This document shows, in pieces, positions 53,177 through 61,939 of a stretch of DNA of 64,000 nucleotides. The notes under the pieces are model-generated. The model made no database searches. It saw nothing but the letters and a program-made list of their open reading frames with translations, and was not told where the DNA came from. Positions within the stretch are counted from its first letter, which is position 1. Each line of letters starts with the position of its first letter. The position numbers were made by a program, and so were the translations under genes. Location: contig WYEN01000039.1 in assembly GCA_009903825.1 (NCBI GenBank), forward strand, positions 1-64,000, written 5' to 3'. This DNA comes from Desulfurococcales archaeon. Lineage in GTDB: Archaea; Thermoproteota; Thermoprotei_A; Sulfolobales; AG1.

Positions 53177-54337
53177 TTATTCATAGATTATCTCCCACAT
53201 CTGTCTAGCCAACTTACCTTCATATTTAAAGATGTGCACAAGCTCTTTAGCCTCCTCTCTTCTCTGTCTATGTTGTTCTAGAAAATCGTTTAATCTCTCG
53301 ATCAAGATCTCTTTTAATTCTCCGGTTAATAATCTTCCTGATCTATAATCCTCCTCGATCTCTTTGATTCTTTTATCATCAGGCTCGAACAACATATAAA
53401 GCCATTGAAATGAGACATCTATATCAGGGTTTCCACCTAATTTTCTATGAAGTTCAATCGTAGGCTGGCCGCCTGAGAACGCATATCTCATAATCTTTCT
53501 TCTTACAGTCTTAGGATCATCTTGAAGAAATATTGCCGTCTCAGGTCTTGAAGTACTCATTTTTCCTTCAAACCCTGTTAATGGTGGAAGAAATTTTGAG
53601 TGTATAGCAGCAGCCTTGTAATATCCGAAGCCTTCAGCAAGATCTCTCTGAATTCTCCAATAAGGATCCTGGTCTATTGCAGCTGGTATCAGACATCTTT
53701 TTTTCTCAAACATAGTAGGCACGATCTGTAGGGCTGGATAAAATGTCAGACCTATATTTGTGTCTCCACTGAATCCAAACACAGATCTAACTAAATTCAG
53801 ATTTATTTTTTTAGCAATTTTAATCGCTAGAGGATACATGTTTCTGATATACTCTGTGTCTAAGAAAATAAATGTTTTATCAGGATCGAATCCTACTGCT
53901 ATTATATCGAGAATATTTTCATAAGCCCATCTCCTCACCTCATCTAGACTCATCTTCTCTTCGTCTAGAAACTTCTCATCATCAGTGATCATTATATAGA
54001 CATTTACATTAAAAACTTCTTGAAACCATCTGGTCATTATAAAAGGTATCAGATGACCTACATGCATAGGACCTGAAGGTCCTCTCCCGGTATACAAAAA
54101 GAATCCTCTGCCATTCTCGATGTCATCAAGTATCTTATCAAAATCTCTGTGAGAGAAGAAGACGCCTCTTCTAAGAAACATATGAAGCTCTCTTCCAGAT
54201 ATTCTCTCGAGTTTATTCAGCAATTCTTTGTTCAAAGGTTGTGTACCAAAGATCTTTATTAATTTATCATAGTCTACTCTCCCTTTTACCTCCCAAGGTG
54301 TGACTTGAAAATCTTCTTTCATCTCATTATTCTCCAC
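53177..54337 (-). CDS. trpS: Tryptophanyl-tRNA synthetase
   Basis: A 386-residue class I synthetase of the archaeal/eukaryotic type. The N-terminal VTPWEVKGRVDYDKLI segment is typical. The HIGH motif reads MHVGH near residue 92 after GRGPSGP, and the KMSKS loop reads KMSTS near 260, followed by RPETAIFLQDD. AAIDQDPYWR is the tryptophan/tRNA-binding region. It is upstream of the C/D RNA and the Ncs6-like gene on the same strand. Confidence 0.96.
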   Translation of the reverse strand: MENNEMKEDFQVTPWEVKGRVDYDKLIKIFGTQPLNKELLNKLERISGRELHMFLRRGVFFSHRDFDKILDDIENGRGFFLYTGRGPSGPMHVGHLIPFIMTRWFQEVFNVNVYIMITDDEKFLDEEKMSLDEVRRWAYENILDIIAVGFDPDKTFIFLDTEYIRNMYPLAIKIAKKINLNLVRSVFGFSGDTNIGLTFYPALQIVPTMFEKKRCLIPAAIDQDPYWRIQRDLAEGFGYYKAAAIHSKFLPPLTGFEGKMSTSRPETAIFLQDDPKTVRRKIMRYAFSGGQPTIELHRKLGGNPDIDVSFQWLYMLFEPDDKRIKEIEEDYRSGRLLTGELKEILIERLNDFLEQHRQRREEAKELVHIFKYEGKLARQMWEIIYE

Positions 54338-54400
54338 AAACTTTAGCCACCAAAATTTTTCATTAAAAATCAGTATATATTTTATCTAACAGATATTGAG

Positions 54401-54748
54401 TTGAGGCTTGTCAACATGAGTGAAGAGCCTGTATACAGAGCGATCTTTTTTGGAAGAGCTAGAATAGGTGAGATGATAAATATTTTCAAAGATATTAGAT
54501 TAAGACCTGAGGATTTCTCAAGCCCAGTGGCTATTCAAATGGCTCTCTCAAGAATATATGAAGGTCTTATGAGAAGTCTCACGTCAGAGCCTAAGAAAAC
54601 TTATGTGGCAGAAGTGAGTTTCCAAGACTCTATGGGCAATACCATAGTTTTCGCCACAGATCTTGGTGAGAATATTCCTCCATTTTCCTCTCAGACTGTC
54701 AAGGTGAAAATAGTCGTGGAGTTTTATTCAGAAGATCAGAATATATAA
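54401..54748 (+). CDS. Conserved-looking hypothetical protein
   Basis: A protein of about 110 residues that I do not recognise. A helical N-terminal half (RIGEMINIFKDIRLRPEDF, then AIQMALSRIYEGLMRSL) is followed by strands (KKTYVAEVSFQDSMGN, TVKVKIVVEFY). No membrane helix or zinc motif is present. The start is probably ATG 54416 (MSEEPVY). It lies 52 bases before the zinc-ribbon protein gene on the same strand. Confidence 0.55.
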   Translation: MRLVNMSEEPVYRAIFFGRARIGEMINIFKDIRLRPEDFSSPVAIQMALSRIYEGLMRSLTSEPKKTYVAEVSFQDSMGNTIVFATDLGENIPPFSSQTVKVKIVVEFYSEDQNI

Positions 54749-54799
54749 ATGATCAGTTTTAATTATAATATATTCTGTTAAGTTAATATAATTTCGGTT

Positions 54800-55630
54800 A
54801 TGCCCAGAAAGAGAAAGGAGGAAAAAGAAGAAAAAGAAGATTCTTCTAAGAAAAAAGTGAGAAAAGAGAGTATAGAGAATAGTTCTAAGAGTATTTCAAA
54901 GATTTCTAAGAGAAAAAGTTTTGATATTGATTCATGGATTGATGAGAGATTAAATGATCTAGCTGTCAAACTTGAGATCGAGTATTTAAATCTTGATAAA
55001 AGCTTGTTAAAAGATATTATCAAGAGAATTGTAGAGCTTTTATGGGAGGAAGATAAGAGACCTGACATGGATAGATTATCTAACAGGATCAAGAGAAACA
55101 TAGAGAGACTTAGAACAATTATCGCTCAAATGATTATAGAATCAGGAGTCTCTCTGTCAAATGAAATGTTAGAGTATGTGACAACCTCCGCAGGTCCGTG
55201 GATACTTTCTTACGCCTCTTCTCTATATAAAATTGCTAAAGACAGAGGCAGAGAAGATCTTATAAATATCATGAGAGGCGCATGGGTGAAATGGTGGATA
55301 CAGATTAGAGGGACAGAAATACCTCCAGAATGTCCTAGATGTAAATTTAATTCATTAATGAGCGATGGCACATGTATAGTATGTGGATATACTCCTTCAG
55401 CATCAGAGTTATTAAAATATAACAACTTTGATCTTTATGTAGATAATCTTATTAAAAAGGGAGATTTAAACAGAGTCAAGCTAATCTTAGAGAAAGGATA
55501 TGTGATAATTTCATCAACAGGTATTAAATCTCCAGATGAAGAGAGATATAAATTTGATATAGAGGTTCATCTGCCAACCACATATAAAGAAAAGATCCTT
55601 TCTCATTTAAAAGAACTTGGTAAGACATGA
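54800..55630 (+). CDS. Hypothetical protein with charged tail and zinc ribbon
   Basis: A 276-residue protein. Residues 1-45 are a low-complexity Lys/Glu/Ser tail. Residues 50-170 are helical, with a Trp-rich stretch (AWVKWWIQIRG) near 155-170. CPRC and CIVCG (about 178-196) form a zinc ribbon. The C-terminal 75 residues are mixed, with a strand-rich end. I recognise no family. The TnpB element begins within about 12 bases of its stop, so the element inserted next to the intact gene. Confidence 0.55.
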   Translation: MPRKRKEEKEEKEDSSKKKVRKESIENSSKSISKISKRKSFDIDSWIDERLNDLAVKLEIEYLNLDKSLLKDIIKRIVELLWEEDKRPDMDRLSNRIKRNIERLRTIIAQMIIESGVSLSNEMLEYVTTSAGPWILSYASSLYKIAKDRGREDLINIMRGAWVKWWIQIRGTEIPPECPRCKFNSLMSDGTCIVCGYTPSASELLKYNNFDLYVDNLIKKGDLNRVKLILEKGYVIISSTGIKSPDEERYKFDIEVHLPTTYKEKILSHLKELGKT

Positions 55631-55670
55631 CAACGTAAGGGCAAGCCTCGCCCTTCAGGGCGGGGTATAT
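55631..55670 (+). mobile_element. Left end of the TnpB element
   Basis: ACAACGTAAGGGCAAG precedes the hairpin CCTCGCCC-TTCA-GGGCGGGG (55646-55665). The same pattern occurs as solitary copies at 20.0, 49.46 and 59.33 kb. The element runs from about here to about 57205. There is no tnpA gene. Confidence 0.7.
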
Positions 55671-55692
55671 TTTATAAGTTTTTATAATATTT

Positions 55693-57183
55693 TTGAGGGT
55701 CGGGTCTTTGGCGGACAGAAAATTTAGGATGTCCAGCGGGGGGAATCCCCGAGGTGTGTCCGCCAGAGAGCCTGACCCTCTTCAGTCTTTTCGAGAGCTT
55801 ATAGAGAAGAGAAAAAAGAATAATAAAAGAGCTGTCAGGCTGAGACTGCTTCCAGAGAAACATGAGGAGGAGATATTATTTGATATCGGCTTGGCATCTG
55901 TGAGGTTGTGGAATGAGCTTAACTACGAGAAGAGAAAGCTGTTCTTCAGAGACTCTTTGACGCCTGAGAAGAGAGCTGAGATCAACAGAAAATATTATCA
56001 CAAGTATAAGAAAGTTCTGGGTGTAAATGCTGGTCAGATTATTGATAAAAATGAGGAGACTTGGGAATCATTTTTTGAGCTTCTGAAAATGAAGAGACAG
56101 AGAAGATTACCGTCGCATATCAGTAAGATTTCTCCACCAGGCTATTGGAAGGATAGGATCACAGGTAAAAAGAAGATCCATATTTTGATTAGAAATGATA
56201 GATATTATTTAGAGCCTATCAGTGATGGTGAGGGCCGTCTGATTCTTAAAGATTTTAAACTTAGTATAAGATATGTTGGCAGAATAAGATGGGAGGGCAA
56301 ACAGGGAAGGCTTGAGATAATATATGAGGCTAATAGATGGTTCGCTTATATACCTATAGAAGTTGGAGAAAAATCTTCTAAATCAAATCTCAAAGGATAT
56401 ATAAAGCCTAGTTATAAAGATAAGAAAAATAGGATCTTTAATCCTAAAAGTATTAAACAGAGAGATCCTGTTGGAGATAAAAAGGCTTTCATAGATATAG
56501 GTCTTAACAATTTATTTGCCATAGTAGTCTCAGATGGATCAGCATTGCTCGTCAAAGGAGGATCTATTAAATCTGAGTATTACTGGTGGAAAAGAGAGAT
56601 CTCTACATATCAAGCTGTAAGAGATCTGCTTAGAAACGCTGAGATCCATAAATGGGTAGAATATCATGAGAAATATCTTAAAGCATTATATAAGAGGAAT
56701 GAGAGGCTTAGACATCTCTATAGAACGGCTATAAGATTTCTAGCTGAGATGTTATGGAGTAGAGGAGTTGAGAAGATATACATAGGATATCCAATAATGT
56801 TATCACAAAACAACGGTAATGAGTATAATACTAATATATGGTGGTATAGAAAAATTATTTTATGGATGATTGATGTGTTTATTGAATATGGAATAGATAT
56901 TGAGATTATTCCAGAAGATCATACAAGTATAGAATGTTCTATATGTGGAGAGATACATAAAAATGGAAGAATATACAGAGGACTATATGTATGTAGAAAA
57001 ACTAATAAAAAAATTAATGCAGATATAAATGCGGCATTAAACATAGCAAGAAAAATAGGATATAAAATAATAATATCAAGAAAAATAGAGAGCTATCTTA
57101 TAACACATAACGGCGTGAAATCATTAACCCCCCGCCAGAGGGCTAACACTCGAGACCCAGAGGTTCGAAACCCCGCCCTTTAG
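55693..57183 (+). CDS. tnpB: TnpB (IS200/IS605-type RNA-guided nuclease family), probably catalytically altered
   Basis: A TnpB protein of up to 496 residues. The recognisable family region starts near residue 49 (KRAVRLRLLPEK). RuvC-I Asp is in FIDIGLNNLF near residue 267 and RuvC-III Asp in INADINAALNIA near 442. The RuvC-II position, normally a glutamate, reads IYIGYPIML near 362 with Gly instead. The zinc finger has CSICG but only a single cysteine (YVCRKTNKK) in the second knuckle. The start is uncertain: TTG 55693 and GTG 55755 are the only canonical ones and lie in a G+C-rich stem-loop. The stop TAG sits inside the right-end hairpin, so the 3-prime end probably overlaps an omega RNA. 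Confidence 0.88.
   Translation: MRVGSLADRKFRMSSGGNPRGVSAREPDPLQSFRELIEKRKKNNKRAVRLRLLPEKHEEEILFDIGLASVRLWNELNYEKRKLFFRDSLTPEKRAEINRKYYHKYKKVLGVNAGQIIDKNEETWESFFELLKMKRQRRLPSHISKISPPGYWKDRITGKKKIHILIRNDRYYLEPISDGEGRLILKDFKLSIRYVGRIRWEGKQGRLEIIYEANRWFAYIPIEVGEKSSKSNLKGYIKPSYKDKKNRIFNPKSIKQRDPVGDKKAFIDIGLNNLFAIVVSDGSALLVKGGSIKSEYYWWKREISTYQAVRDLLRNAEIHKWVEYHEKYLKALYKRNERLRHLYRTAIRFLAEMLWSRGVEKIYIGYPIMLSQNNGNEYNTNIWWYRKIILWMIDVFIEYGIDIEIIPEDHTSIECSICGEIHKNGRIYRGLYVCRKTNKKINADINAALNIARKIGYKIIISRKIESYLITHNGVKSLTPRQRANTRDPEVRNPAL
55695..55780 (+). repeat. Long G+C-rich stem-loop at the 5-prime end of tnpB
   Basis: Arm 55695-55717 pairs with 55757-55780 over 23 base pairs with one bulged G (55770) and two G-U pairs. 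The 39-base loop contains a second hairpin, CGGGG/CCCCG at 55737-55741 and 55747-55751. It is far more G+C-rich than its surroundings and lies across the only canonical start codons of tnpB. Confidence 0.75.
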
Positions 57184-57205
57184 GGCGGGGAGGGGTCATA
57201 TATCT
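57120..57205 (+). ncRNA. Right end of the TnpB element, probable omega RNA scaffold
   Basis: The segment overlapping the tnpB 3-prime end contains CCGCCAGAGGGCTAAC and the perfect 8-bp hairpin CCCCGCCC-TTTA-GGGCGGGG (57171-57190), followed by AGGGGTCATA. In characterised TnpB systems the guide RNA comes from this position, with the guide just beyond the element end. The relic at 46.8 kb keeps the same hairpin and TCATA. The RNA itself is inferred. Confidence 0.5.
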
Positions 57206-57236
57206 TACGAACGTTCTTTATAAAACCAATACTACT

Positions 57237-57731
57237 CTATTTTATATCTGTTAATGAAAGCTCATATTCTTCTTTGAATGTTCTCATTATAACCATAGTA
57301 CTTGTTGATATAACACCATCTATCTTTCCTACGTCGTCCAATATCTTCGCCAGATCAATATGATTCTTTACAATGACAAAAGCTACCACGGTAGGTTCGC
57401 CAGTGACATCATATATAGACACGATCTTGTCAAAACGTTTTAATGATTCTACTACATCCTCCATCTTCTTAGGATCTGTTTTTATAAATATTAATGCTTT
57501 TATTCTGAAGCCTAGTTTATCATAGTCTATCAAAGCTATGGTCTTTTTGATATATCCTGTTTTGCGTAGTTTTTTAACTCTTATATAAGCTGTTGAAGGG
57601 CTTATATCAAGTATTTTACCGAGCTCAGTAAATGTTATGTCACTATTCTTCTGTAGTATCTCTAAGATCCTGAGATCTTTATCATCTATCTCTTCCCCTC
57701 TTCCTCTAGGTTTTCTACTCAAGATATTCAC
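57237..57731 (-). CDS. Lrp/AsnC-family transcription regulator
   Basis: A 164-residue protein. The N-terminal HTH is DKDLRILEILQKNSDITFTELG then SPSTAYIRVKKLRKTGYI. The C-terminal RAM (ligand-binding) domain includes GFRIKALIFIKTD and YDVTGEPTVVAFVIV. It may respond to an amino acid. It follows the PCNA gene on the same strand after about 60 bases and lies next to the TnpB right end. Confidence 0.9.
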   Translation of the reverse strand: MNILSRKPRGRGEEIDDKDLRILEILQKNSDITFTELGKILDISPSTAYIRVKKLRKTGYIKKTIALIDYDKLGFRIKALIFIKTDPKKMEDVVESLKRFDKIVSIYDVTGEPTVVAFVIVKNHIDLAKILDDVGKIDGVISTSTMVIMRTFKEEYELSLTDIK

Positions 57732-57791
57732 CTCTCCTTTTATATATTCAAAATAAAGTTTATATTGTTAATATGTTTTCTACTAAAATTT

Positions 57792-58559
57792 TTATGCTCT
57801 AGGAGCCAGATAATATATTATTTTCCCGCTTGGTGTTAGACCCATCTCTAATTTAAGAGGTATTCCACTGCCAAGCCATACGTCTACAGCTGTTGATATT
57901 TTAACAAGTTTTGATATAGGTGATAGATATGATGCGTCATAATCTGCTGAGACCTCCTCTGATGCAGTTGACTCTAGAAGAGAGCCGTTTTCTCTTGTAA
58001 GTCTTACATATCTCTTCTGAGTATCTGCTTCTCTAAGCTCTAACATGTTAGGGTCTAATTTAAATGTTATATAATTTGCTATCGCAGTAAGATCTGATAG
58101 AGCTGAAGCAAAAGGATCTGGTTGTACAGATGCTTTACCAGGATACTCAATCTCAAGTCTAGGTATCTCTTCTGAAGGCAGTTCTAAGCTTCTGAATAAA
58201 AATCTTCTCCGAGGTATTCCTTCAATCATGATCTCTATGTTTTCTTCATCAGCCTGTAAAGAGACTCTATTCTGTCTCTTAACATCTTCCATCGCTGTGG
58301 AAAGATTTTTTGTTGAGATCCCTACTCTAAGAGGTCTCTGAACTTTGTATTCGAGAAAGCTTTCTTGAGGAAACTCTACTTCAATCATTGAGACTTTGGC
58401 AGGATCTATAGCTATAATCTTTAAAAGACCTTCCTCAGATATGTTTATATATACATCGTCAGCAAGTGAAGATATGGCGTCGACAAGTGATAATAATGTT
58501 TTTGTATCTGCAAACACTAAAGACACCGGATATTCTCTCGACATTATAAACTCCCTCAT
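57792..58559 (-). CDS. pcn: PCNA sliding clamp
   Basis: A clamp subunit of about 250-255 residues that tethers polymerase, ligase and FEN1 to DNA. VSLVFADTKTLLSLVDAIS, FKLDPNMLELREAD and the C-terminal LKLEMGLTPSGKIIYYLAPRA are typical. Crenarchaea often have three PCNA genes, and only one is in the window. The start is more likely ATG 58544 (MSREYP), six bases after GGGAG, than ATG 58559. It is divergent from the MBL gene. Confidence 0.95.
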   Translation of the reverse strand: MREFIMSREYPVSLVFADTKTLLSLVDAISSLADDVYINISEEGLLKIIAIDPAKVSMIEVEFPQESFLEYKVQRPLRVGISTKNLSTAMEDVKRQNRVSLQADEENIEIMIEGIPRRRFLFRSLELPSEEIPRLEIEYPGKASVQPDPFASALSDLTAIANYITFKLDPNMLELREADTQKRYVRLTRENGSLLESTASEEVSADYDASYLSPISKLVKISTAVDVWLGSGIPLKLEMGLTPSGKIIYYLAPRA

Positions 58560-58629
58560 CTACATATTTTTATAAAATATTAAATTAGTTAGGTATCCAT
58601 TAATATTTTCTTTTAGAATATTAATTCTG

Positions 58630-59313
58630 GTGTCTAAAATTTCTATAGTAAAGATCTCTTGGCATGGTCATGCATGTATAAGTATTGAGAATTTAGGAAA
58701 AATTCTTGTTATAGATCCTCATGACGGCTATTCTCTAGGTATTAAAAGACCTGAGATAAAAGCTGATTATATATTGATCACCCACGATCATTTTGATCAT
58801 AACGCCTCAAATGTTGTAGCGAAGAAAGATAGTAAAATATTTAAAATGAAAGAAGGAGTGTTTGAGGCAGATCCTTTTAAGATTTTAGGTGTAAAAACTT
58901 TTCATGATAAAGAGAGAGGAAGGAGAAGAGGTCTTAACATAGCTTATAAAATAACTACTTCAGGAGGATTAGACATATTTCATGGAGGAGATCTTGGCCA
59001 CATACCTGATGAAGAAATGCTTAGAAAAATTGGAGAAGTAGACATAGTTGTACTTCCTGTGGGAGGAACTTTCACAATAGATCATTCGGAGGCTTTAGAG
59101 ATCTTTAGTATGATGAAAGGAAAAATATTTATACCTATACACTACTGGATCAAAGGTATAAATCTTCCGCTTGCCCCTATAGACAGCTTTGTTAAAGAGG
59201 CTGAGAGAAGAGGTCTAGAGATCATTAGATCAGAGAGTAACACGTTGGAGATTGAAGATAATAAAAATGTTGTCAGCGGATTAAAAAGAGCCTTGATCCT
59301 TAGATATATCTGA
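58630..59313 (+). CDS. MBL-fold metal-dependent hydrolase (UPF0173-like)
   Basis: A 227-residue metallo-beta-lactamase-fold protein. It starts with the strand ISWHGHACISIE, then the zinc motif THDHFDHNA (His-x-His-x-Asp-His) near residue 55, FHGGDLGH and PIHYWIK for later ligands. The compact length and the N-terminal WHGHA fit the UPF0173 / lactonase-like group. The substrate is unknown. The start is GTG 58630. Confidence 0.88.
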   Translation: MSKISIVKISWHGHACISIENLGKILVIDPHDGYSLGIKRPEIKADYILITHDHFDHNASNVVAKKDSKIFKMKEGVFEADPFKILGVKTFHDKERGRRRGLNIAYKITTSGGLDIFHGGDLGHIPDEEMLRKIGEVDIVVLPVGGTFTIDHSEALEIFSMMKGKIFIPIHYWIKGINLPLAPIDSFVKEAERRGLEIIRSESNTLEIEDNKNVVSGLKRALILRYI

Positions 59314-59353
59314 CCTCCTACCCGCCTTAAAAAGCAAGGCTTTCAGCTGTAAG
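59311..59353 (-). repeat. Solitary IS200/IS605-type left-end-like hairpin, inverted
   Basis: On the minus strand, CAGCTGAAAGCCTTGC, then a T-rich loop, then GGCGGG and TAGGAGGTCA match the copy at 20.0 kb. The stem is imperfect. It lies at the 3-prime end of the MBL gene and overlaps its stop codon region. Confidence 0.5.
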
Positions 59354-59427
59354 ATCCTAATAATATCATGAATAATCGATATGTTAAAAATTTAAAAATA
59401 TTTTTAAAAAATATTGTGGCGAATATT

Positions 59428-60054
59428 ATGAGTGAACAAAAAGAAAGAGAAGAAGTTTTAAGAGGGGTCAGAGGAAGTCTAACATCATTAATAGTATGGA
59501 TCGCTCTTTACATAATAGTTAGCGCTATAATAAATAGTGTGCTTCCAGAGGTTTTGAGGCCTATGATAGATTTTAAAGGGCTTGTCCTAGACCCCTATGG
59601 AACATATATAAACATTGTGCTGGCTCTAGTCTTTGGATATTTCATAATAAGATCTTTCGCTAACTTCATGTACTGGTCTATGAGAGTCAGATATCCGCAT
59701 CCAACGGCGGCTGCCATTAGAAGTATAATGATGATAGTGGGTATAGGTGCTTTGTTAGCAGGCATAGCGGGAGGTGTTGCTGGAGGAGCATCTGGAGTAG
59801 CTTTAGGAGGTTTTCTAGGCATCGTGATAGGTTTCGCATCTCAACAAGTGCTTGGACAAGCAATTGCAGGATTATTCTTGTTAATAGCAAGACCATTTAA
59901 GATTGGAGACTACGTAGTGATTGCAGGCGAACAGGGAACTGTTGAAGATATCTCAGCAATGTTTACAATCGTTAGAAAAGATGATGGTTCAATAGCTCTT
60001 GTGCCAAGTGGAATGATAGTAGGCTCTAAGATATATCTTCTTAAAAAGAAGTGA
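59428..60054 (+). CDS. MscS-family mechanosensitive channel
   Basis: A protein of about 208 residues with three membrane segments (counted from ATG 59428: about 15-38, 55-75 and 95-145) and a Gly/Ala-rich pore-type helix (GGVAGGASGVALGGFLGIVIGFASQQ) as in MscS. The beta domain RPFKIGDYVVIAGEQGTVEDI follows, and the cytoplasmic vestibule is short. ATG 59428 (MSEQKER) is favoured over ATG 59368 because an A+T-rich TATA-like run lies about 25-30 bases before it. It would release ions under membrane tension. Confidence 0.82.
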   Translation: MSEQKEREEVLRGVRGSLTSLIVWIALYIIVSAIINSVLPEVLRPMIDFKGLVLDPYGTYINIVLALVFGYFIIRSFANFMYWSMRVRYPHPTAAAIRSIMMIVGIGALLAGIAGGVAGGASGVALGGFLGIVIGFASQQVLGQAIAGLFLLIARPFKIGDYVVIAGEQGTVEDISAMFTIVRKDDGSIALVPSGMIVGSKIYLLKKK

Positions 60055-60113
60055 TTTTTTACATATCTTTCTCTATTTTTCTTCTCCACAGATGTTTATC
60101 ATTATACATGTGA

Positions 60114-60127
60114 TTTTTAAGCATTAT
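60114..60127 (+). promoter_or_regulatory. cdvA promoter element
   Basis: TTTTTAAGCATTAT lies 46 bases before ATG 60160. GAGGCC (from 60147) is the likely ribosome-binding site. The same 14 bases occur at 44673-44686 before the small membrane protein gene. Confidence 0.55.
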
Positions 60128-60159
60128 ATTATAAAGCTGATAGTCTGAGGCCGATTAAT

Positions 60160-60876
60160 ATGGTTTCGATAGAAGAAGTTGAGAAATATCTCGGGTCTAA
60201 AATAACAGATCCTTATGGTAGAGTCGTCGGTGTTTTATCATCTATCTATTCTGATGTAGATGGAAACGTCTCAGGAGTAGAGGTGGTGTCTGAGGACTAT
60301 TCGATTAAATATGTAGGTTCTGAGAGACTAGTGATATCTCATGATGGACTGATCATATTGCCTGAGTGGAAGGTTGAGGCTCTAAAAGTTGAGGCTCAAC
60401 TTGATAGAGCAAGAAAAAGAGCTAGAGCTATAGAAGATCTGTATCTTAATAAAGAGATAAGCTCTCAAGCATATGAGGAGATGAAGAAACAGATAGAGGC
60501 TACTCTATCAAGATTAAAAGAAAAAGCTAAACAGGTGAGATCTGTCTTAAGAAAAAGACTTGGAGAGGTGGAGGATGAGATTCTTCATGTTGATAAAGCA
60601 ATGAATCATCTGAAGCTCGTTTATACATCAGGAGAGATAAGTGAACAAAGATTTAAACAATCAATTGATATGCTCAGAAGCTCTAAAAACAAGTTTATTG
60701 AAGAGAAAAAAGATCTTGAGAAGCATATTGAGTTGATAGAGAAGTTAGAGACAGAGATATCTGCACCAGTTAAACAGCCTCAGATAACAACGATATCTCC
60801 ACAGTCTGTGCAACAGCCTCAGACAGCTCAGTCTCAGACCCAACAGTCTCCTATCAATGTGATAATAACTGCCTAA
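60160..60876 (+). CDS. cdvA: CdvA cell-division protein
   Basis: A 238-residue protein with an N-terminal PRC-barrel-like domain (about 1-70: LGSKITDPYGRVVGVLSSIYSD), a long coiled coil (about 75-205) and a Gln/Pro/Ser tail ending SPINVIITA. CdvA binds membrane and DNA and recruits CdvB to mid-cell. The tail should contain the CdvB-binding motif. It heads the cdvABC operon, with cdvB starting about 28-37 bases later. Confidence 0.93.
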   Translation: MVSIEEVEKYLGSKITDPYGRVVGVLSSIYSDVDGNVSGVEVVSEDYSIKYVGSERLVISHDGLIILPEWKVEALKVEAQLDRARKRARAIEDLYLNKEISSQAYEEMKKQIEATLSRLKEKAKQVRSVLRKRLGEVEDEILHVDKAMNHLKLVYTSGEISEQRFKQSIDMLRSSKNKFIEEKKDLEKHIELIEKLETEISAPVKQPQITTISPQSVQQPQTAQSQTQQSPINVIITA

Positions 60877-60913
60877 ACAATCGTTTTAAAATAATTAGCG
60901 GAGGATGATCTTA

Positions 60914-61891
60914 TTGCTTGATTTAGGAGGTGATGTAGAGAAGAGAAATAAGGAGCTTGGGTTTATGCACGTAATCATATCTCCGATCCTAAAGATCATT
61001 AGAAAAGAGAGTTCTCCTGCTAGAAGAGCGTTGGAAAGTCTATTAATAGAGATAGAGCTGGCCATAAACTCTCTAAGCGATGTGTTAAGTAGGTTAAAAA
61101 AGAGATACGAGGATCTTTATACATCAGCAGTCAAATCTGTTGCTCAGAGAAATATGGCTAAGGCGACAATATATGTCAACGAGCTTGTTGAGATCAGAAA
61201 AATAATTCTGAGACTAACGATCTCTCACAACTTCTTAGAGCAACTCAAGGTCAGGCTGGGAACATTAAACGAGCTTGATAAGGCGGCTCCGCTTTTAATA
61301 TCTCTCAACAAGACAATAGAATATTTAAAGCCTGTGGTCGCTCCTATAGTGCCTGGAGTTGCTGTCTCTCTAGATAAAATATCTTCAGAGATAAACTCTC
61401 TCTTAGGCAGCACAGCTGTTCCCACCAATATAATGGACACAGAGAAGATCAGGCTGAGCAGTAAAGAGGCTGAGGAGCTGATGAAAAAGATAATTAATGA
61501 TGCTGTGAAGACTGTAGACACAAGTCTTCCAAAACTTATTCCAGAGCTATCTAAATTAATATCAACAGATCTTTCCGAGGAGATAATACTGCCCACAGAG
61601 ATATTCTCGACACAATCAGACGTTAAAAAGACGTCTGAGGACAACAAAATTAGCATGTCTAAAGAGGCAGATAATAATATTATAAAAGATGTTCAAAAAA
61701 TCTCTACAGCTAATGTTCAGAGAAAAATTGATGATCTGGAGAACAAATTATTAGATTATATAGTCGCCAGAGGAGGTTTTCTTGATATAAATGATTTCTG
61801 TAAATTATATGGGTATACACGTGAGGAGGTCTCGACAGCATTAGATAGTTTAGTTAAAAAAGGAAGGATTAAAATAGTTAACAGATCTTGA
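60914..61891 (+). CDS. cdvB: CdvB, ESCRT-III protein with winged-helix C-terminus
   Basis: A protein of about 325 residues. An ESCRT-III core (about 15-180) has the basic N-terminal helix and long helices (RRALESLLIEIELAINSL, YVNELVEIRKIILRL). A middle region (about 190-240) contains a Pro/Leu stretch (PKLIPELSKL), a possible MIM2 site for CdvC. The C-terminal winged helix (DYIVARGGFLDINDF...) is the CdvA-binding module. TTG 60914 is favoured as the start because GGAGGATGAT lies just before it, while ATG 60905 is inside that site. Confidence 0.92.
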   Translation: MLDLGGDVEKRNKELGFMHVIISPILKIIRKESSPARRALESLLIEIELAINSLSDVLSRLKKRYEDLYTSAVKSVAQRNMAKATIYVNELVEIRKIILRLTISHNFLEQLKVRLGTLNELDKAAPLLISLNKTIEYLKPVVAPIVPGVAVSLDKISSEINSLLGSTAVPTNIMDTEKIRLSSKEAEELMKKIINDAVKTVDTSLPKLIPELSKLISTDLSEEIILPTEIFSTQSDVKKTSEDNKISMSKEADNNIIKDVQKISTANVQRKIDDLENKLLDYIVARGGFLDINDFCKLYGYTREEVSTALDSLVKKGRIKIVNRS

Positions 61892-61939
61892 TTTTTTGAT
61901 GATAATTAATGTCATGATCAAGATGATTGCTGAGGTGTC

